This document shows positions 58,606 through 64,000 of a stretch of DNA of 64,000 nt, one piece after another. Both the position numbers and the translations under genes were made by a program. Below the pieces are notes generated by a model that made no database searches, had not been told where the DNA came from, and saw only the letters and a program-made list of their open reading frames with translations. The first letter of the stretch is position 1. Every line of letters starts with the position of its first letter. This stretch comes from Cytospora piceicola (taxonomy: Eukaryota > Ascomycota > Sordariomycetes > Diaporthales > Cytosporaceae), in NCBI GenBank assembly GCA_023375675.1, contig JALQBC010000014.1:434001-498000 (forward strand), in the 5' to 3' direction.

Positions 58606-60146
58606 GCTTTGGGCGACGTTTTTGCACCTTATTGTGTCCACTTTTCCTGCTATTCTACGATGATATCCTGGAAATTCTGGTCACGACAAAACTGGACATG
58701 CCTTGTTATGGATTACGATTTTTCTCGACTTCGATTCAACCATTTTTTACGGAGTTACAACGACGGTTTGCTAAACATTACTCGAACTTGAGCCACAGTC
58801 AGAGCCAGCCTGTTTTTGGTCCTTTCTTGTTGACTGTATCTTTTCAAAACTTTCATACTTGTTGCTTATTGCTTGTTATGGCGTCATGCTCAGAAGGACC
58901 GGTTTCGGGCGGGCGGGGAGCAAATCGGAACATCATGGTTCACTTGCTATTTGGTCGTTACAAAACGGTTTTTTTTAGAATGAGATCATCTTCAAAATAG
59001 ATTTTCCATGTCACCACCTAATTGTACTTGGTACATGACTTACTTCACATGCTGCGTGGCAATACCGTGGAGTCGAGATCTCGTCATAAGCTCCAGCTAC
59101 AGTAGGTAGCTGATTCTCCTTATTGACAGGTGTCGTCTCCGTACTTATGTAGGCCCAGGATGGCACGATTTCTCCGGATTCTGACGTGCTTGTCTGTTCC
59201 TGCCGATCAATTCCAAGGGAGCCGACACACAAGCATGCCATCTTCCAAGGTTCCCTGCCAGGCCTTCTCATAGGGCTGGCTGCAATGCACGTCGCTCTTC
59301 CGGGAACCGAACAATCGACTTCCGTTTCTGGCTACCTACTTGACTTCATCACACCGAGTAGGTACCTAGGTAGGTAGGGAGGTGGTTAGGTATATATTAG
59401 TGACGCAGCAGTGTAAGCGCCTTGGTCTACTTTACGGTGGTCTGTTCTGTGGATGTACCTTTGGAAGTGTTTCTGGACGAAACGGCTCTGATGGTGCGAG
59501 ACCGCTATGCGATTGCGTGCTGTCGAGGCTTACACTACCACAGTGTCAGAAAGTACCAACCCTGAAAGTTTCAGAGGGGGCCGGAGGAACGAGGGGGGGG
59601 GGCAAGCTGGCAAGAAATTACGGGCTATTCTGGGGGAACCGGGTCTGGAAAAACAGGGGATTATGTCAGCGGGGGCTCTTCTCGGCCGACAGGGTGCAGG
59701 GATATAGCATAAGTCTGAGGTGGGGTTCCTGATCGATATCCCGATTGCTTGGGGAAAGCTGCAGTCTACTGACAGCCGCAGTGGGGCAGCCCACGCAAGG
59801 AGCTCCAATTCCACTTCAACCTCGCGACGACTCCACGACTCCACGACTCCACGACTTCACGACTTCACGGCCTCATGACACGAGATCCGATATTGAAACA
59901 ACAATCCCGAGGTGCGAGGCTGTGATTACCAACAACAATTACGCCTTATCAATACCAACAACTGATTCCGTTGCATGATTCTTTCTTAGTCGAGATTTAC
60001 GCGAGACTCCCCTTTCCACTCCCCGTACAACGCACAAATACGCGTGCGAACCTTGACGGCACCCAAAGTCGCAAACGTCACGACCCGACACACAGACCTG
60101 CCTCCGAGTTTCTAAACATATCCAATCCTGCGGGACCGACATCGCA
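58606..60146. other. intergenic spacer
   Basis: Contains a palindrome at 59363-59372 with flanking TAGGTAGG, and an 8-bp tandem repeat at 59831-59870. No gene is supported. Confidence 0.5.
59831..59870 (+). repeat. 8-bp tandem repeat (CTCCACGA x5)
   Basis: Three exact CTCCACGA units are followed by two CTTCACGA/G variants, about 280 bp upstream of the Med8 start. Confidence 0.9.
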
Positions 60147-61254
60147 ATGTCTGCCTTATTCGGTGGCAGCATGGCTACAAATCAAACAGATGGTCACCAT
60201 GACAAGGGCCCTCTCAATCTGAGCCCCGAGGATGTGCGCGCCCTCGAGGCGACGCGCAACCGTCTAATCCAGCTCAGCAACACCCTCGGAAGCTTCAAGA
60301 ATGAGATATACATGAGCCACCCACTACCTAATCCGTGAGTATCTTGACGCGGCCAAAACTCCTACGTCGGTCGTAGTGAAACGTGTGGCTGACATGACCC
60401 GACCCCCAAACAGGCAATCCCTCCAATCCTCCGCCCGCATCCTCAACCAGAACATGGCCTACCTCCTCGAGATCCTCCAGCAGCACTCCGCCACCTTCCA
60501 GCGCGTCGTCGTCCACCCGTCGACAAACTACCCGGGCCGCACACAGGAGAACGTGCTCATACAGCTCCTCCGCAAGAAGCTCGAGCCCCAGGTCGAGACC
60601 CTCGTCGAGACCGGCCGCGACGAGGCCCTCGCGGCAGGCATCGACCCCGCCAGCAGCTTCGCGTCCAACGAGAAGTCGCAGCAGGAGCGGGACCGCGCCA
60701 GGCAGGTGCGGCGCGACGAGGAGCTGCTCAAGTACGGGCGCGACGTCGACGAGGACGACGAGGACGACGAGTCGGACGACGGGGACGACGACGGGGAGAA
60801 CGACGTCAACGAGCCCATCGGCATGGGCGACGCGTGGGCCGACTCGCGCGCGTGGTGCCAGACGCGGCTGGGGGAGTTTGTGAGGGACGACTTCAACGAC
60901 TCGTATACGGCCGAGGAGCGCGCCCTAGGCATCGAGAACGTCCGCACGGGGCTGCGGCAGAACCTGGAGGACGAGGATGAGGACGACGAGGAAGGAGACG
61001 ACGAGGACACGGACGGTGACCAGACCATGACGGATGCCGCGTCTGTCGCTCCTGGCTCTAGCGCGCCAGCTAGCCAGCAGTCTGGTGGTGCCGGGCCGGG
61101 ACAGATGGGGCCGTTGCCTGGAGAAGTCCCGGAGCGGATGTTGTGGTATGCTGCTCGGGGAGACCGTGAGCTTCCTCCTGCGGTCGAGTTGGAGGCGCAG
61201 CGGATAATCCGGCTGCAGGGGCAGAGGGGCCGTCAGCAGGCATCAGGTCGATGA
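60147..61254 (+). CDS. MED8: Mediator complex subunit 8
   Basis: Exons 60147-60334 and 60414-61254 (79-bp intron) give 342 aa. The N-terminal LSPEDVRALEATRNRLIQL and the SLQSSARILNQNMAYLLEIL helix after the intron are the Med8 head-module signature. They are followed by VVVHPSTNYPGRTQENVLIQLLRKKLEP. The middle carries two long Asp/Glu runs (about residues 185-208 and 270-290). WCQTRLGEFVRDDFNDSYTAEE between them is conserved in fungal Med8. Med8 joins the Mediator head to TBP and Med18/20 in RNA polymerase II initiation. Confidence 0.93.
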
Positions 61255-62057
61255 GCGGCGTGTGTCTGAGCTGGCGGGATACCCGTTGCCCAATACATAC
61301 ATGTCACCTTGCCATCGACTGTGTACCCTAGGGCGGTTCACGATCTATTGAGGAATAGATCACTAACTACTCGGCTGCTTTGGAATGTGTGGAGGGCCTT
61401 TGGAGGGCATCACCTTCACCCAGGGCTGCTAAAGACGTGTCAGTGTCCGCCACCCTTCGAGGGAGCGTGTTCTACGGCGACTCGTAAGCTGCCTGGGGAG
61501 GGGCTTTCGTTTGGCTTAAGCGAATACAAGGAGGAGTTGAGAGGTGTTATTGCTCCACGCGCCATGATAGAGGAAGTATTTACAATACTGGTCAAGCAGA
61601 ATAGCTATGGGGTGGAAGAGCTCCATATGGCCGAAGACATGTCACTGTTCACTATTATAGAGGGGTCGTGTTCCAGGGCGATTTGGGGCTATTCAGAAGA
61701 ATGGTTACCTCCACAGATAGGGCAAGAGGCACTCTGAGGTTATGCACTCTTGAGCTTGAGGAATGAGATGCGAGCGCATCAAACCACGAGATCCTGACAG
61801 GGGAGAAACAGTAGGAACAAGGATTAGATAGTTCATCTTATAGATGCAACCTGATCTGACTACTTTTATAAGTGAGCATCATTATAGTGAATGCGATGTG
61901 CAAGTAGTCGACCTCGCTTCACCAGACCCAGTAGCAACTCGATAGGTATTATGCGAGTCCCTACATCTTGAAGCGCCTCCTATCCCACCTCACCACTTCC
62001 ACTGCCCTGGCCCCTTTCGCACCACTCATATAGTAGGTAGCAACCCCATCAGTTCAA
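61255..62057. other. 3' region of Med8
   Basis: A frame of about 140 codons at 61309-61737 starts on TTG and has no motif; it is not called. No other feature is seen. Confidence 0.4.
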
Positions 62058-62297
62058 CAACCGGGGGGGACAAGTGGTGTAGCGGTGATGCTGCACCACC
62101 TCCCCCCGGTTGGACCCCCTCACGGGGGGGCTGGCTCCCAAGAGCCACGGTTCAACTCCCCTTCGCCCAGCAACAACTTTGCGACAATCAACGAAACGAC
62201 GTGGCCCCCCCCCCCCCCGAGGGCCCTCCGGACAATCATCAAAAAGCCCTCGGGGCTTTTCGTGACCGCGGGCCTCCGGAGCCCGCGGGGAGTTTTT
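62058..62297 (+). ncRNA. hairpin-rich element with A-/B-box-like motifs and T5 run (candidate Pol III RNA)
   Basis: Five perfect or near-perfect hairpins stand in series. CAACCGGGGGG (62058-62068) pairs with CCCCCCGGTTG (62102-62112); inside it GTGGTGTAGC (62074-62083) pairs with GCTGCACCAC (62090-62099) with one U-G. Then come CCCCC/GGGGG (62115-62119/62124-62128), GGCTC/GAGCC (62133-62137/62142-62146), AAAAGCCC/GGGCTTTT (62242-62249/62253-62260) and CCGCGGGC/GCCCGCGG (62266-62273/62281-62288). TGGTGTAGCGGTGATGC (62075-62091) resembles a tRNA A box and GGTTCAACTCC (62149-62159) is a B-box match. T5 at 62293-62297 could end a Pol III transcript. No cloverleaf fits, because the T-stem and acceptor do not pair. 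It may be a tRNA-derived SINE-like element or an unknown RNA. Confidence 0.4.
62205..62218 (+). repeat. 14-base C run
   Basis: A homopolymer of 14 C between the B-box-like motif and the last two hairpins of the preceding element. Its length may be unreliable in the assembly. Confidence 0.85.
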
Positions 62298-62780
62298 GCC
62301 GCTTGGTTGTTCTTACCGCACGCGCCAAAGTTAGGTTTTCGTTTTTTTGTTTTGATACTTCCAAGTGCCTCTTCACCGTGTCCTTGTTGTCTACATGTAG
62401 GCTCATACACTGAGGAAACAACGAGGAACATGGCTCGACGAGAGCACACACGTCCCGAGGTGTATTTGATGAGCACAGTTACTACGGGATATGAATCCAC
62501 CTGTTGAGTACTTCGGTCCTGGGAGGAACGGTATTGAAGCAAATATTGACCAAGGAGATTTGGGAGTGTGTAACGATGACTGCACTACGGGGACGGAGAG
62601 TAGGAGTGATGAGCTTTTGAAGTTTGAGAAAAACTCATTCAATAATCGTGACTCCCACGCTATGCCAAGAAAAATGTCCTAGTTCCTCGAAGATCAACCG
62701 CGCCTGTGAAGGAGGTAGTCCCACCCAACGAGGGACAATGAGCGAGAAAGCTAGAACTGAACCCTATATTGCACCCCCCC
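62298..62780. other. 3' spacer of the copper ATPase gene
   Basis: Presumed 3' UTR of the minus-strand ATPase gene. Nothing else is recognised. Confidence 0.4.
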
Positions 62781-64000
62781 TCATACTCTATCCTCCGCAT
62801 CCGCCAGATTCGCCAGCGGGACATATCCGTCCTCCTCCTTCCTCCGCCCCTTACTCACGAGCCCCTTGGCCCTGTCAAGGACGTCCGCGGCGAAGCTCTT
62901 CACTAGGTCGAGCTTCCCGGGCCTCATCCTCCTCAGCTCCATCGCCTCCCTGCCGGCGGCCTCGTCCATCCAGCGCGGCCGGCGCCAGAACTTGAGCAGC
63001 AGCGACGACACCACGACCGACACCGAGCTGGCGGCCATGGCGGCCCCGGCGGCCATGGGGTGCAGGTGGAAGCCCAGGGGCAGGAAGACGCCCATGGCGA
63101 ACGGCAGGCCGACGATGTTGTACATGCACGCCCAGGCCAGGTTGCCCTTGATGCGGGTGAAGATCGAACGGGCCAGGTGCAGGGCGGCGGGGATGTCCAT
63201 CAGCTCGTTCGGCCTCATGAGGACCACGTCCGCCGCCTCCATGGCGACGTCGGTGCCAGAGCTCATGGCAATGCCGACATCCGCCGTTGCCAGGGCAGGC
63301 GAGTCGTTGATCCCGTCGCCAACCATGGCGACAATCTCGCCCTGGTCGCGGAGCTTTTGGATGAAGGCCTGCTTCTGGTCCGGCGAAACACCGGCGTAGA
63401 CATTCTCGGCGGCAATACCGACGGCGATGGCGACAGCATGGGCGGTGGAGGGCTGGTCGCCCGTGATCATGGCCACTTTGACGCCCATGCGGCGCTGCAG
63501 GATGGATATGGCGGCTGCTGCTCCCTTCTTGATGGTGTCCGAGAGGCAGAGGTGGCCAGAGTACTTGCCGTCGATGGCGATGAAGATATTGGTCGTGCCC
63601 GCGGAGTCGCCGGTCTTTGCGGTCGAGGCAATTTTGTTGATACGCTCAGACGCTTCGATGGCCTCCGGGGGAACGTCAACGGAGTTTTCAACGAGGAACT
63701 TGGAATTGCCAACCAGCACGGTGTATCGCGTGCGTTCGCCGCTGGTCGCGGGTTCGACGGTCGCAGAGATACCACGTCCCACGGCGGCAGAGAAGTCACC
63801 GACGCTGCCCTCGATCGTATCTTCTGATCCGAAGCCGAGCTCTGCCTTGGCTGCACCGAGGACGGCCCTACCGACGGGGTGCTCGCTACCCATCTCTGCA
63901 AGGCCGACGATGGCCCACCAAAGCTTCCGACGCCACTCAACGTCTTGCCACATGGAGACGATATTCATGCTTGCGACTGTCATCTTGCCATATGTAATGG
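62781..64000 (-). CDS. copper-transporting P1B-type ATPase, C-terminal half (runs off the window)
   Basis: The minus-strand frame is open from 64000 to the stop at 62781, about 406 residues. The window edge falls in the phosphorylation motif: the first codons read (T)ITYGKMTV, as follows DKTG in this family. SEHPVGRAVL is the CPx-type nucleotide-binding HP motif. MITGDQPSTA, then VAMVGDGINDSPALATADVGIAM, are the P-domain motifs. The last two membrane helices carry MYNIVGLPFAMGVFLP and MAASSVSVVVSSLLL (the M-S-S type metal residues of Cu(I) pumps). The N-terminal metal-binding domains and CPC helix lie outside. The likely role is Cu(I) pumping into the Golgi for secreted copper enzymes (Ccc2/ATP7 type), although a cell-surface exporter (Crp1 type) cannot be excluded. 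Confidence 0.92.
   Translation of the reverse strand, partial: ITYGKMTVASMNIVSMWQDVEWRRKLWWAIVGLAEMGSEHPVGRAVLGAAKAELGFGSEDTIEGSVGDFSAAVGRGISATVEPATSGERTRYTVLVGNSKFLVENSVDVPPEAIEASERINKIASTAKTGDSAGTTNIFIAIDGKYSGHLCLSDTIKKGAAAAISILQRRMGVKVAMITGDQPSTAHAVAIAVGIAAENVYAGVSPDQKQAFIQKLRDQGEIVAMVGDGINDSPALATADVGIAMSSGTDVAMEAADVVLMRPNELMDIPAALHLARSIFTRIKGNLAWACMYNIVGLPFAMGVFLPLGFHLHPMAAGAAMAASSVSVVVSSLLLKFWRRPRWMDEAAGREAMELRRMRPGKLDLVKSFAADVLDRAKGLVSKGRRKEEDGYVPLANLADAEDRV

Noticed and set aside
61309..61737. 142-codon frame after Med8
   Set aside because: Starts on TTG, no motif, in the Med8 3' region.
1..64000. CRISPR arrays, integrated virus, secondary-metabolite cluster, transposon
   Set aside because: No regularly spaced repeats, no viral or transposase motifs, and no PKS, NRPS or terpene synthase; scattered metabolic genes do not form a cluster.

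Overview
This window is nuclear DNA from a filamentous ascomycete, most likely a sordariomycete. Genes are split by short introns (about 50-290 bp) with GT-AG ends and CTRAC-like branch sites. They are spaced about 0.7-4 kb apart, lie on both strands and form no operons. The protein set (Msb1/Mug8, RIC-8, a PTH11-type membrane protein, choline sulfatase, RMD1/DUF155, Mediator 8) is typical of Pezizomycotina. I could not fix the genus from sequence alone. Exon coordinates below were worked out by hand from splice sites and reading-frame phase. Start codons were checked as real ATGs.

Layout. 1-4498 is gene-free and ends in a pyrimidine-rich leader. 4499-7140 is an Sfp1-like C2H2 zinc-finger regulator whose frame stays open for 110 more codons beyond its TAG. 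9988-10378 has one intact intron-bearing tRNA-Asp gene and two broken copies. 12204-13699 (-) is a PTH11-like seven-helix protein. 16453-17869 (+) is an SCP2/phytanoyl-CoA dioxygenase fusion. 17.9-22.1 kb is gene-poor, with one possible small Cys-rich gene. 22136-25539 (+) holds an acyltransferase-3 protein and a GFA-domain protein. 26014-27111 (-) is a secreted His-rich protein. 28894-31067 is a divergent pair: RNase P/MRP Rpp30 (-) and a small zinc-ribbon protein (+). Then come RMD1 (+), Msb1 (-), an FBXO9/Hrt3-like F-box protein (-), the Mtm1 mitochondrial carrier (+), RIC-8 (+), a chromodomain/AT-hook protein (+), an MPDU1-like PQ-loop protein (+), choline sulfatase (+), Med8 (+), and at the right edge the C-terminal half of a copper P-type ATPase (-).

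How the genes relate. Most are unlinked housekeeping functions: ribosome/growth control, tRNA processing, transcription, ubiquitin ligation, metal handling in mitochondria and Golgi, dolichol-linked sugar use, polarity and G-protein signalling. I see no biosynthetic cluster, virus, CRISPR array or recognisable transposon.

The least explained items are: the zinc-finger frame continuing past the Sfp1 stop; a series of hairpins with A-box- and B-box-like motifs and a T5 run at 62058-62297; and a 10-bp palindrome, TACCTAGGTA, found at 13 intergenic loci and in no exon.
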